From an uncultured Bacillota bacterium (GTDB lineage: Bacteria > Bacillota > Clostridia > Christensenellales > UBA1242): a stretch of 15,120 bases of DNA. Position numbers and translations under genes: made by a program. Each line of letters opens with the position of its first letter. Within the stretch, counting starts at the first letter, position 1. The notes under the pieces were generated by a model, which worked only from the letters and a program-made list of their open reading frames with translations, did no database searches and was not told the origin of the DNA. Location: the NCBI GenBank assembly GCA_949282835.1, contig CASDQU010000024.1, forward strand, positions 1-15,120. The letters run 5' to 3'. Shown here piece by piece: positions 6,854 through 13,846 of the stretch.

Positions 6854-7552
6854 TTAATTTCCAGTAAAAAAATTTGTCAAGCTTAGAAGGGAAGTTACAG
6901 CGGTGTCGCAGCGCAGTATTCTGCTACCAAGACTGATTGATTTTGCTCCGCTATCTATAATTTGTCTTCCTTCCTTTTCGCTAAAGCCTGCCTCATTTCC
7001 TATAATAATTGCTATCTTATCTTGTCCTATGAATATTTTTTCATCCATCGGCTTTTCTTCTTTTTCATTAGCAAAGATAACTAAAGGGTAACTTTTTAAT
7101 TTGTTAAGCATATCATCAAATGAAATAATTTGATTGGCTTTAATTAGTTTTGACCTTTCACATTGTTTACAAGCAGTCATAATTTGGCTTTCAAATCTTG
7201 GTAGCTTGATTTCTTTTATCATAGAATATTCGCCCTTAAAGAAATAGAGTTCGCTTATTCCAAGTTCTATAGATTTAGCAACGATACTATCAAAATATTC
7301 TTTTTTAGGCATCATTTGAAAGAGGGTGATTTCTTTTTTAGGCAATGCCTTGCAAGGCATTTTTTTATCTACTAAAAGAATTGAACAGTTTTTCTCAATC
7401 TTTTCTATTGTGCAGTAATAGTCATAGTTGTCATTTATAGAGGCGATAAGTTTATCACCTTCTTTCATTCTAAGTACTCGTTTAAGATGTTCTTGTTCGC
7501 TACCTTCAACAACAATTTTATCATCTTGTTTTCTGCCAAAAAATCTTCTCAA
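6854..7552 (-). CDS. rsmE: 16S rRNA (uracil-1498-N3)-methyltransferase RsmE
   Basis: RsmE is a SPOUT-class enzyme that uses S-adenosylmethionine to methylate U1498 of 16S rRNA in the 30S subunit. The N-terminal PUA-like RNA-binding part contains EQEHLKRVLRMKEGD (19-33). The methyltransferase part shows IELGISELYFFKGEYS (95-110) and ACKQCERS (127-134). The trefoil-knot cofactor motifs are IGNEAGFSEKE (184-194), where IGPEGGFS is usual, and LGSRILRCDTAV (208-219). The start is a TTG at 7552, supported by AAGGAG at 7560-7565, seven bases upstream; no better start is in frame nearby. At 232 residues it is slightly short but complete. It is monocistronic, whereas in many Bacillota rsmE follows prmA near dnaJ, so this is a loosened version of that neighbourhood. 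Confidence 0.93.
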   Translation of the reverse strand: MRRFFGRKQDDKIVVEGSEQEHLKRVLRMKEGDKLIASINDNYDYYCTIEKIEKNCSILLVDKKMPCKALPKKEITLFQMMPKKEYFDSIVAKSIELGISELYFFKGEYSMIKEIKLPRFESQIMTACKQCERSKLIKANQIISFDDMLNKLKSYPLVIFANEKEEKPMDEKIFIGQDKIAIIIGNEAGFSEKEGRQIIDSGAKSISLGSRILRCDTAVTSLLSLTNFFTGN

Positions 7553-7571
7553 TTTAAAACTCCTTAAAACT

Positions 7572-7599
7572 ATTATATCAAAATAAAAATAGATATCAA
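7572..7599 (-). promoter_or_regulatory. Promoter of rsmE
   Basis: On the minus strand TTGATA (7594-7599) and TATAAT (7572-7577) are spaced by 16 bases. A TG one base before the -10 gives an extended -10. Confidence 0.75.
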
Positions 7600-7668
7600 A
7601 ATAGTTGTTATATGATGTTAAAAATTTTTAAAATAAATTTAGGCTGATATGTATTTCTATCTAAAAGC

Positions 7669-7697
7669 TTGACTGCATTTTGTCTAATATTTATAAT
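7669..7697 (+). promoter_or_regulatory. Promoter of the second inositol monophosphatase gene
   Basis: TTGACT (7669-7674) and TATAAT (7692-7697) are separated by 17 bases, close to the sigma-A consensus. The longest in-frame start codon is the TTG of this -35 box, which shows that the true start must be downstream. Confidence 0.85.
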
Positions 7698-7719
7698 ATT
7701 TTTAGTTAAAGGAGTGAAA

Positions 7720-8496
7720 ATGTACGAGAGAGAATTTAAAATTTTAAAAAAGGCTATTTTATATGTCGGCAAACACATCTTTGCTAAAGGAGCTAGCGAG
7801 AGAAAGACAAAGGGCAATTTTGATTATGTGACAGACAAAGATATTGCATGTGAAAAATATCTTATTGATACAATAAAGAAATATTTTCCTAATGACAATA
7901 TTGTAAGTGAAGAAAGTAATTTTCAAAACGACCTAAAAGATAGAAGCTGGGTTATTGACCCAATAGATGGCACGCTCAATTATATGAATGGGCTAAAAAA
8001 TTGTTGTGTTCAACTGGCTTTTTATGCAGAAGGGCAGTCGCAATTTTCCTTTGTGTATCTGCCATTTGAAAATGATTTTTATTATGCGATAAAAGGAAAG
8101 GGTGCATATCTTAATGGTAAAAAACTTATAGCAAGCAAAGTCAAAATTCAAGAATGTGTGATGGCAGTTTGCGTAACTAAACATGACAATTCTTTAATAC
8201 TAACTCATAACTTGCTCTTTGCTCTTAGAAATCAAATTTTGACAGAAAGAATATTGGGAAGCTATGGTTGTGCAACAGCTATGACGGCTGCTGGAAATAT
8301 TGGAATTTTTGCAGATATTTCGCCACATATAAATTTATGGGATTGCATGCCTGGCGAACTTATTTGTCAGGAAGCAGGACTTGAGCTAGTTCGTGATGAG
8401 TATAAAGGTTACGATTATAGTGTCATATCAAATTCACAAGAGATAAATAATATTGTGATAAAAGAGATAAAAGACCAAATTGATTTGATAAATTAA
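7720..8496 (+). CDS. Inositol monophosphatase family protein (second paralog)
   Basis: This is a 258-residue Mg-dependent phosphatase of the IMPase superfamily, clearly related to the gene at 4969. The shared blocks include ACEKYLI, FPNDNI and WVIDPIDGT. Metal-site motifs are TDKD near 38-41, SEES at 63-66, DPIDGT at 80-85 and WDCMPGELICQEAG at 207-220; the last keeps the canonical EAG that the first paralog has lost. The ATG at 7720 is chosen because AAAGGAG (7708-7714) lies five bases before it, and because this start aligns with the paralog. It has its own promoter and terminator. Divergence in the middle third (residues 140-200) suggests the two enzymes may differ in substrate. Confidence 0.9.
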   Translation: MYEREFKILKKAILYVGKHIFAKGASERKTKGNFDYVTDKDIACEKYLIDTIKKYFPNDNIVSEESNFQNDLKDRSWVIDPIDGTLNYMNGLKNCCVQLAFYAEGQSQFSFVYLPFENDFYYAIKGKGAYLNGKKLIASKVKIQECVMAVCVTKHDNSLILTHNLLFALRNQILTERILGSYGCATAMTAAGNIGIFADISPHINLWDCMPGELICQEAGLELVRDEYKGYDYSVISNSQEINNIVIKEIKDQIDLIN

Positions 8497-8527
8497 AAAA
8501 TTGCGACTTTTTTAAGCCGCTTTTTTA
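8495..8527. terminator. Terminator between the second phosphatase and the Cys-rich gene
   Basis: The arms GCGACTT (8503-8509) and AAGCCGC (8514-8520) enclose TTTT and are flanked by A and T tracts. Read on the + strand the stem has one A.C mismatch; on the - strand the same position is a G.U pair, so the hairpin fits leftward transcripts slightly better and may serve both convergent genes. Confidence 0.7.
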
Positions 8528-8537
8528 TATTGTCTTG

Positions 8538-8768
8538 TCAATCTTTGTAAATTCTACCTCTCAAGAGATAGCCAGCCATGAAGAATGCTGCGTTTTTTGG
8601 TATAGAGATATTAAAATAATCATGACAAGGTCTGGGACATGGCGGAGGACATAGGTCATAGCATGGGAGAGGCGGGCAACTTGTCTGCCAGTTTCCGCAA
8701 GGATTATTGCAAGGGCAATGGCATAAGTCAACAAATGAGCCAAGTCTATAGTTTGTGTTTATAATCAT
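8538..8768 (-). CDS. Small cysteine/proline-rich protein, function unknown
   Basis: This is a 76-residue protein that I do not recognise. Residues 16-48 hold nine cysteines (16, 18, 20, 24, 31, 36, 40, 44, 48), first as CHCPC and then as a ladder with four-residue spacing built of CPPPCPRPC. Prolines fill much of the remaining space. The C-terminal 25 residues are ordinary, mildly hydrophobic sequence ending in RGRIYKD. It has no evident signal peptide. A perfect AGGAGG at 8775-8780, six bases before the ATG, argues that it is translated. Metal binding or disulfide cross-linking, as in some spore-coat proteins, are possible readings, but neither can be shown here. It is divergent from the YkvI-like gene. 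Confidence 0.7.
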   Translation of the reverse strand: MIINTNYRLGSFVDLCHCPCNNPCGNWQTSCPPLPCYDLCPPPCPRPCHDYFNISIPKNAAFFMAGYLLRGRIYKD

Positions 8769-8813
8769 AATTTGCCTCCTATTTCATTATGTGAAATTTG
8801 TTTAAATATTGTG

Positions 8814-8829
8814 TTTGTATGAATACAAA
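8814..8829. promoter_or_regulatory. Short perfect inverted repeat in the divergent promoter region
   Basis: TTTGTAT and ATACAAA are separated by only two bases (GA), giving a 16-base near-perfect palindrome. It lies in the 85 bases between two divergent starts (8768 and 8854), a typical operator position. On the minus strand it overlaps CATACA, which resembles a sporulation sigma-E -10. Confidence 0.4.
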
Positions 8830-8853
8830 ATTTTTTATTAAATAAGATATCGT

Positions 8854-9876
8854 ATGCAAGTGGCACTGTCAGTTTTCTCCATTGTGGGAGTTGTATTTGG
8901 CTCTGGATTTATAAGTGGCAAAGAGATAGTTGTATATTTCTCAAAATTCGGTTATATATCCTTGCCTCTTCTTTTGATTGTTTTAGCACTCTTTTTTATT
9001 GTCTTTAAAATCTTGCTTGAAATTGGAGATAGAGTTTATGCCAGATTGAAAAATAACAAGATTTCCTTTCTTATAAATATAATCTCATCGATAATTTTTG
9101 CCGCAGCGATGTTTGGCGCGGATAGAAATTTATTAAATTTCGACAATTTTTATATAAAAATCGTTGGATTTTTGATTATTTTCGCACTATGCCTATTAAT
9201 TTTCAAAAAAGGAATAAAAAGTCTAAATAAATTGAATTTATTTTTAATTCCCTTTTCCATACTGATTTTTGTCTGTTTACTTGCCAAGAAAATGGATTTT
9301 TCCTCCTCTCTCTTTACAGGCAGCAGCCAGGGCGCCGCACCTTTTTATAGCCTGCTCTATGTTGCATTGAACCTTTCAACAGGCGCTGTTTTAATTGCCT
9401 CACTTGGCAGAGTTTTAACCAAAAAGCAGAAAGCACAAGCCTCCTTTTTATCGGCGCTTGTGCTCTGCCTAGTTTTGCTTATAGCAAATGTCGTTTTACT
9501 TCAAAATCCCTATGCCTTTAGCGCGCAGATGCCACTTTTAAGTCTTTTTAAAGGGCAGGAAAAGATAATTTTAAATATAATCGTTCTAATTGGCTGCAAT
9601 ACAACACTATTAACTCTTGTCTATTCAATATCTTCTTCTATGCGAGGGCTGTGCAAAAATGAAATTTTGATCTTTGTAACAAGTATTATAGTGCCATACT
9701 TTTGTAGCTTTTTAGGGTTTGGTTTTATTGTGACTTATCTCTATCCACTGGCAAGCACTCTTGGAGTTTTATTTTTGCTAGATCTTATATTTGTAAATAG
9801 AGAAAAATTATTTCTTAAACCTCTTTTCAAGCGGACTGACAAGAAGGTACATTCCGGCAGCAAGGATACAAAGTAG
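8854..9876 (+). CDS. YkvI-like multi-pass membrane protein (APC/NSS-type transporter fold)
   Basis: This is a 340-residue integral membrane protein with about nine to ten hydrophobic segments. Its start, VGVVFGSGFISGKEIVVYFSKFG (about 11-33, interrupted helix with GSG), matches the first transmembrane segment of YkvI-family proteins, which read GxxxGAGFxSGQEIxxFF. The substrate of this family is not established. No good ribosome binding site is present before the ATG at 8854, and an in-frame TAA at 8839 prevents an earlier start, so initiation is weak or leaderless. The last 23 codons overlap the convergent permease gene. The tail KRTDKKVHSGSKDTK is polar and encoded entirely within that overlap, so it may be a read-through extension of an older, shorter end. 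Confidence 0.75.
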   Translation: MQVALSVFSIVGVVFGSGFISGKEIVVYFSKFGYISLPLLLIVLALFFIVFKILLEIGDRVYARLKNNKISFLINIISSIIFAAAMFGADRNLLNFDNFYIKIVGFLIIFALCLLIFKKGIKSLNKLNLFLIPFSILIFVCLLAKKMDFSSSLFTGSSQGAAPFYSLLYVALNLSTGAVLIASLGRVLTKKQKAQASFLSALVLCLVLLIANVVLLQNPYAFSAQMPLLSLFKGQEKIILNIIVLIGCNTTLLTLVYSISSSMRGLCKNEILIFVTSIIVPYFCSFLGFGFIVTYLYPLASTLGVLFLLDLIFVNREKLFLKPLFKRTDKKVHSGSKDTK

Positions 9877-10611
9877 CACAATGCTTGCCATGACGATGTC
9901 AAGTTTTAGAATCTGGCTTCCATAGTTTATCAGATAGCCAAGTCCTGCTTTACTTGAGAGGTATTCTCCCATGATTGTGCCCACCCAGCTCATTCCAACA
10001 TTGATTTTGAGGACTGATATAAAGGCCGGAAGTGAGGAAGGCAGGATAAGTTTGAATAAAATTTGAAATTTATTTGCGTGCATTGATTTCATGAGCAATA
10101 TCTTATCATTATCACATGAGATGAAGGCATTTAGCATTGATATAGTTGTTAAAATTACGCAAATAAGAACGCACATTACAATTGTGGCACCTGTTCCTGA
10201 GCCGACCCAAAATATAATCATTGGACCTAGGGCGATTTTTGGCAAGCTATTTAAAATGATTAAATAAGGTTCCATAATTCGCCTAAGTTTTTCGCTGCAC
10301 CATAAGAGTATAGCAACTAGTGTGCCTAAGATGGTGGCTATTATAAACCCGATGATTGTCTCATATAACGATGTCCAAATGTGTATCCATAAATTACCAT
10401 CTTTTGCAAGATCAATAATGGTGTTTACAATTCTTGATGGACTTGAAAAGAAAAATGGGTCTATTGCTCCAGTGTCAGCAAGAAGTTGCCAAAGACCGAT
10501 GAATGCGGCAAATATGGCAAGCTGCCCAAGAAGTACAAGAATTTTGTCTTTCTTCAAAGTTTTAAGATATTTTTTGCGGGCTTTTGAGTAGTTTACTTGT
10601 TTCTTTTTCAT
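9808..10611 (-). CDS. ABC transporter permease (SsuC/TauC/ThiX-like)
   Basis: This is the membrane subunit of an importer of the nitrate/sulfonate/taurine/thiamine-precursor group (BPD_transp_1). About six membrane segments follow a basic N-terminal stretch. The cytoplasmic loop that contacts the ATPase is visible at about 168-205: D(N)DKILLMKSMHANKFQ then ILPSSLPA, matching the family pattern MGAxxxQ...VxLPxxxP. I chose the ATG at 10611, which overlaps the ATPase stop as TAATG and implies translational coupling. A TTG at 10629 is an alternative. With the ATG the protein has 267 residues, normal for the family. No substrate-binding protein lies next to it, so the substrate cannot be named. 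The 3' end overlaps the convergent membrane-protein gene by 69 bases. Confidence 0.88.
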   Translation of the reverse strand: MKKKQVNYSKARKKYLKTLKKDKILVLLGQLAIFAAFIGLWQLLADTGAIDPFFFSSPSRIVNTIIDLAKDGNLWIHIWTSLYETIIGFIIATILGTLVAILLWCSEKLRRIMEPYLIILNSLPKIALGPMIIFWVGSGTGATIVMCVLICVILTTISMLNAFISCDNDKILLMKSMHANKFQILFKLILPSSLPAFISVLKINVGMSWVGTIMGEYLSSKAGLGYLINYGSQILKLDIVMASIVLLCILAAGMYLLVSPLEKRFKK

Positions 10612-11366
10612 TAAACCAGATTTCTCCAAATCATTTCAAAGTATTTGCCAAAATCTTTATCCTCTCGCTTTGACAGGGGAGTGTCACCGGTAAACGAAAT
10701 ATTTACGACCTCTTTGACTTTTGCAGGTCTTTTGGACAAAATTACAATTTTGTTTGACATACTTAGCGCCTCTGAGATGTCATGAGTGACGAGCAGGGCT
10801 GTCTTTTGTTCACTTTTTATAATATCGTATACATCATCACAAACCCTTAATCTTGTTTGAAAATCAAGAGCAGAGAAAGGTTCATCTAGAAGCAACAAAG
10901 ATGGCTGCAAAACAAGCGTTCGTATAAGTGCCACGCGTTGACGCATCCCACCACTAAGCTGTCGAGGCTTTTTGTTTTTGAAGTTGTAAAGGTCATATTT
11001 CTTGAGAAGCTCATCAGCAAAGGCAAGCTTTTCGGGATCTTTTTTCTTCTTTTGAAGCTCAAGTCCTAGCGTGATATTTTGCCAAATTGTTCGCCATTCA
11101 AAAAGATGATCATGCTGAAACATATATCCAATTCGTCCATCATTCTTCTCAACTGCCTTTCCGTCAATCAGTATTTCGCCGCTTGATGGGAATAAAAGAC
11201 CGGCTGTCAATGACAGAATGGTGGTTTTACCACATCCACTAGGCCCTACAAGAGAAGTAAATTCCTTCTCTTTAACATCAAAGCTGACCTCGTCAAGCGC
11301 CTTTATCTCACTTTCTTTAGTTTGATAAAAATAGCTGACGTCTTTAAACTCAAGTAATTTTTTCAT
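10611..11366 (-). CDS. ABC transporter ATP-binding protein (SsuB/TauB/ThiZ-like)
   Basis: This is the nucleotide-binding subunit that powers the adjacent permease. All motifs are intact, counted from the ATG at 11366: Walker A GPSGCGKT (41-48), Q-loop Q84 in YMFQHDHLFEW, signature LSGGMRQR (137-144), Walker B LLLLDEP (157-163) with D-loop SALD, and switch His195 in VTHD. The wording MFQ(x)xxLxxWRT(x)xxN around the Q-loop is typical of the SsuB/TauB branch. An ATG at 11372 is two codons upstream, but AGAGG at 11375-11379 would be only two bases from it and is eight bases from 11366, so the inner start is favoured. Length is about 251 residues, normal. The upstream promoter is not convincing. 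Confidence 0.92.
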   Translation of the reverse strand: MKKLLEFKDVSYFYQTKESEIKALDEVSFDVKEKEFTSLVGPSGCGKTTILSLTAGLLFPSSGEILIDGKAVEKNDGRIGYMFQHDHLFEWRTIWQNITLGLELQKKKKDPEKLAFADELLKKYDLYNFKNKKPRQLSGGMRQRVALIRTLVLQPSLLLLDEPFSALDFQTRLRVCDDVYDIIKSEQKTALLVTHDISEALSMSNKIVILSKRPAKVKEVVNISFTGDTPLSKREDKDFGKYFEMIWRNLV

Positions 11367-11431
11367 TTGCATGACCTCTACAATATCAGTTTAGCAAACG
11401 AGAGATAAATTGTTACAAAATTTAAAATTTT

Positions 11432-11473
11432 TGGCAGTGAATGTTGTTTTTGCCACTTTTAAGGCTTTACAAT
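11432..11473 (+). promoter_or_regulatory. Putative promoter and hairpin before the phage structural module
   Basis: TTGTTT (11444-11449) and TACAAT (11468-11473) have an 18-base spacer. They overlap an inverted repeat TGGCA/TGCCA (11432-11436 with 11451-11455). This 138-base gap is the boundary between leftward host-like genes and rightward phage genes. No obvious attachment-site repeat or tRNA fragment is seen. Confidence 0.35.
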
Positions 11474-11504
11474 AAGCGCGAGGCTAAAAAAGGAGCGAAC
11501 ACCA

Positions 11505-11792
11505 GTGGAGGAAGAAGACAAGATTAAAAAGGCATTACTGAAAAAAGCTCTAGGCTACAATGCGGATGAGTGTGTTGAGGAGTACACCTTTGATGAAAAT
11601 GGGCAGAAGGTATTATCAAAACGAAAGGTCACAAAAAAACACTACAGTCCCGACATTGCTGCCGTCAAAGTTCTACTTGAGCGGTATTTTACCACATATG
11701 AAGAAAAAATTGCCAAGATGAGCGACGAGGAGCTTGAAGAAGAAAAAGAGCGACTTTTAAAGCAGTTAAAGGAGGGAAAAGGTGGAGATTAA
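11505..11792 (+). CDS. Small phage protein, probably terminase-small-subunit-like
   Basis: This is a 95-residue charged protein. The stretch KKALGYNADECVEEYTFDENGQ followed by KVLSKRKVTKKHYSPDIAAVKVLLERY fits a pattern recurrent in phage small-terminase or packaging-associated proteins: a helical start, a short beta hairpin, then KKxVxPDxxAxxxxL. The last 30 residues form an acidic/basic helix (EEKIAKMSDEELEEEKERLL). The start is a GTG at 11505, preceded by AAAGGAG (11489-11495) with nine bases between. It is the first gene of the rightward phage module. If the assignment is right it recognises phage DNA for packaging, but the large subunit expected next to it is not there. The similarity is from memory of the family pattern only. 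Confidence 0.4.
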   Translation: MEEEDKIKKALLKKALGYNADECVEEYTFDENGQKVLSKRKVTKKHYSPDIAAVKVLLERYFTTYEEKIAKMSDEELEEEKERLLKQLKEGKGGD

Positions 11793-11997
11793 TAAAATAA
11801 AACATTTGGTCAAGTGTGATTTTCTTGGTTGTAATAACTTAGCAAAGTACAGCTTTTCTACCAAAGGTTTGATAAAAAAAGATCTTTGTTTTTGTGAAGA
11901 GTGTCTAAAACAGATGTATGAGCTTATGGCTAAAATGCAAACACCAAGGTCGCTTGCCAGCCCATTTAAACTAAATAAAAGGATGAAAAAACAATGA
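11782..11997 (+). CDS. Small zinc-ribbon-like protein in the phage module
   Basis: This 71-residue protein has five cysteines: C12 and C17 (KCDFLGC) and C36, C38 and C41 (CFCEEC), separated by a short beta-like stretch. That arrangement suggests a small zinc ribbon. The tail is basic (KLNKRMKKQ). It starts with GTG at 11782, preceded by AAAGGAGG at 11768-11775 inside the preceding gene, and overlaps that gene by 11 bases. Its own stop overlaps the portal start as ATGA. The tight coupling shows that it is part of the phage transcript. Function is unknown; it occupies the position where the large terminase gene usually lies. Confidence 0.65.
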   Translation: MEINKIKHLVKCDFLGCNNLAKYSFSTKGLIKKDLCFCEECLKQMYELMAKMQTPRSLASPFKLNKRMKKQ

Positions 11998-13844
11998 AAA
12001 GAGAAGATGCAAAAATAGTTGAAGACGTTTTAAATGATTTTAAAAAGAGAGCAGAAAATCGCAAAAGTTTTGACCTTATTTGGCAAATCAACATGAATTT
12101 CCTAATGGGAAATCAATATTGTAATGTTGGTTATGGCGGACAGCTTGAGGAGGCAGAGCGACAATATTTCTGGCAAGAGCGAGAAGTGTATAACCATATC
12201 GCGCCAATTTTTGACATCAGATATGCAAAACTTTCTAAAATTAAGCCTGATATAAATGTTTTGCCTTCAACAAACGACGAAAGAGATAAACAAGCCGCAA
12301 AGGTATCAAAAAAGATATACAAATACATTAAAAATAAACTTAAGATCGACAATCTTGTCAATCAGGCTATCAAATGGTCTGAAGTTTGTGGAACTGTTTT
12401 TTACAAAATAAGTTGGAATGGCGATATAGGTCAGGTTATAGGACTCGATGACAAGGGCGGCAAAATCAAAAGTGGAGATGTTGAACTTAGCGTCGTAAGT
12501 CCTTTTGAGATCTATCCAGACAGCCCTGTATGCGACAGTCTTAAAGCTTGTCAAAGCTTAATTCATGCAAAGGCATATACCACAGCCGAGGTAAAGCAGA
12601 TGTATGGCATTGAAGTTGAGGGGAAGAAAGTCAATACATATTCGCTTGACAATGTGGCTGAGGGCATTGGTGGACTTGGTTTTAGAGGGACAATGCCTAA
12701 GATTATTGAAAGCGTAAAAGATGACAGCGTGATTGTAGTTGAAAGATATATAAGACCAAATGCCGACTATGTGAATGGAAGGCTGACTATTGTCGCTGGC
12801 GACAGACTTGTCTTTGATGGGGATCTGCCTTACAAGTGTGGAGAGGATGGAGAGCGAGAATTTCCATTTATCAGACAGACAAGTATTGAAGAGCCTGGAT
12901 GTTTTTGGGGAAGCAGCGTAGTTGAGCGCCTCATCCCTATTCAAAGAGCATACAATGCTGTAAAAAATCGTAAACACGAATTTTTGAATAGGCTTTCGCT
13001 GGGAGTACTAAGTGTGGAAGATGGTTCTGTCGATCTTGATAATTTGGAAGAAGAGGGGCTGTGTCCTGGCAAAGTTTTAGTTTATAGGCAGGGAGCGAGT
13101 GAGCCTAAATATCTAGAGGGTGAAAATATTCCAAGTGGACTAAGCGAAGAAGAGGACTTTTTGCTTGAAGAATTCAACAAGATAAGTGGCGTAAATGATC
13201 TATTAAGTTTTAGTTCACTCTCATCAAATTTAAGTGGTACTGCGCTAGAGCTTATGATCTCACAGGATGAAGCAAGACTAAACGCGCCTATTGAAAGTAT
13301 AAAATGTGCGGTTAAAGATATTGCCAGTATGATACTTAGACTATATAAGCAATATGCATCTTTTCCGCGAATTGCCAAAATTGTAGGCGAAAATGGAGAT
13401 ATAGAGATGTTCTATTTCTCTTCAAGCGATATTTCAAGTGAAGATATTGAACTTGAAAATATCACAGAAGGTATGCAAAGTTTATCGCAAAGACGAGAGA
13501 TGATATTCTCTCTTCTTGAGAATGGCATCCTGCAAAATGAAGAAGGGAACTTGTCTAACCGTATGAAGAGCAAAATCTTAGATATGCTCGGCATGGGAAT
13601 TTGGGAAAATGCTCAGGATGTAACTGACCTTCATATCAAGAAAGCGGATAATGAAAACTTAAAAATGCTTGAAGGGGAGGGCGTTAAAGTGTGCGAGATT
13701 GATGAACATAAATTGCACATCAATGAGCATATAGCATTCATGCTTGGACAAGATTATACAAAAGCCTGTGAAAAAGACAAATCACTTGAAGAGAGATTTT
13801 TAACCCATATACGCGAGCACAAATCAAAAATGGAGGATAAATAA
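11994..13844 (+). CDS. Phage portal protein (P22-like portal family)
   Basis: The portal forms the dodecameric ring at one capsid vertex through which DNA is packaged and ejected. This 616-residue protein has the expected plan: an N-terminal helical part ending in FLMGNQYC; a segment NHIAPIFDIRYAKLSKIKPDINVLP typical of these portals; the middle AIKWSEVCGTVFYKISWN, then the DxVSPFEIYPDS motif of the wing. Next comes PGCFWGSSVVERLIPIQRAYNAVKN, leading to the stem and tunnel, with LSGTALELMISQDEARL before the crown region. The C terminus is helical and charged. The start overlaps the previous stop (ATGA). The scaffold gene follows after two bases. I see no frameshift, so the gene looks functional rather than decayed. 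Placement in the P22-type family is by overall pattern. Confidence 0.85.
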   Translation: MKREDAKIVEDVLNDFKKRAENRKSFDLIWQINMNFLMGNQYCNVGYGGQLEEAERQYFWQEREVYNHIAPIFDIRYAKLSKIKPDINVLPSTNDERDKQAAKVSKKIYKYIKNKLKIDNLVNQAIKWSEVCGTVFYKISWNGDIGQVIGLDDKGGKIKSGDVELSVVSPFEIYPDSPVCDSLKACQSLIHAKAYTTAEVKQMYGIEVEGKKVNTYSLDNVAEGIGGLGFRGTMPKIIESVKDDSVIVVERYIRPNADYVNGRLTIVAGDRLVFDGDLPYKCGEDGEREFPFIRQTSIEEPGCFWGSSVVERLIPIQRAYNAVKNRKHEFLNRLSLGVLSVEDGSVDLDNLEEEGLCPGKVLVYRQGASEPKYLEGENIPSGLSEEEDFLLEEFNKISGVNDLLSFSSLSSNLSGTALELMISQDEARLNAPIESIKCAVKDIASMILRLYKQYASFPRIAKIVGENGDIEMFYFSSSDISSEDIELENITEGMQSLSQRREMIFSLLENGILQNEEGNLSNRMKSKILDMLGMGIWENAQDVTDLHIKKADNENLKMLEGEGVKVCEIDEHKLHINEHIAFMLGQDYTKACEKDKSLEERFLTHIREHKSKMEDK

Positions 13845-13846
13845 TT

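Noticed and set aside
7669..7719. N-terminal extension of 17 codons on the second phosphatase
   Set aside because: Its TTG start is the -35 box of the promoter, and a strong ribosome binding site marks the ATG at 7720.
11373..11504. Search for a TPP or other riboswitch before the ABC genes, and for an att site before the phage module
   Set aside because: No TPP-type conserved segments and no clear direct repeat or tRNA 3' end could be seen.
12558..12977. 139-codon minus-strand frame inside the portal gene
   Set aside because: It has no ribosome binding site or recognisable domain and is antisense to conserved portal motifs.
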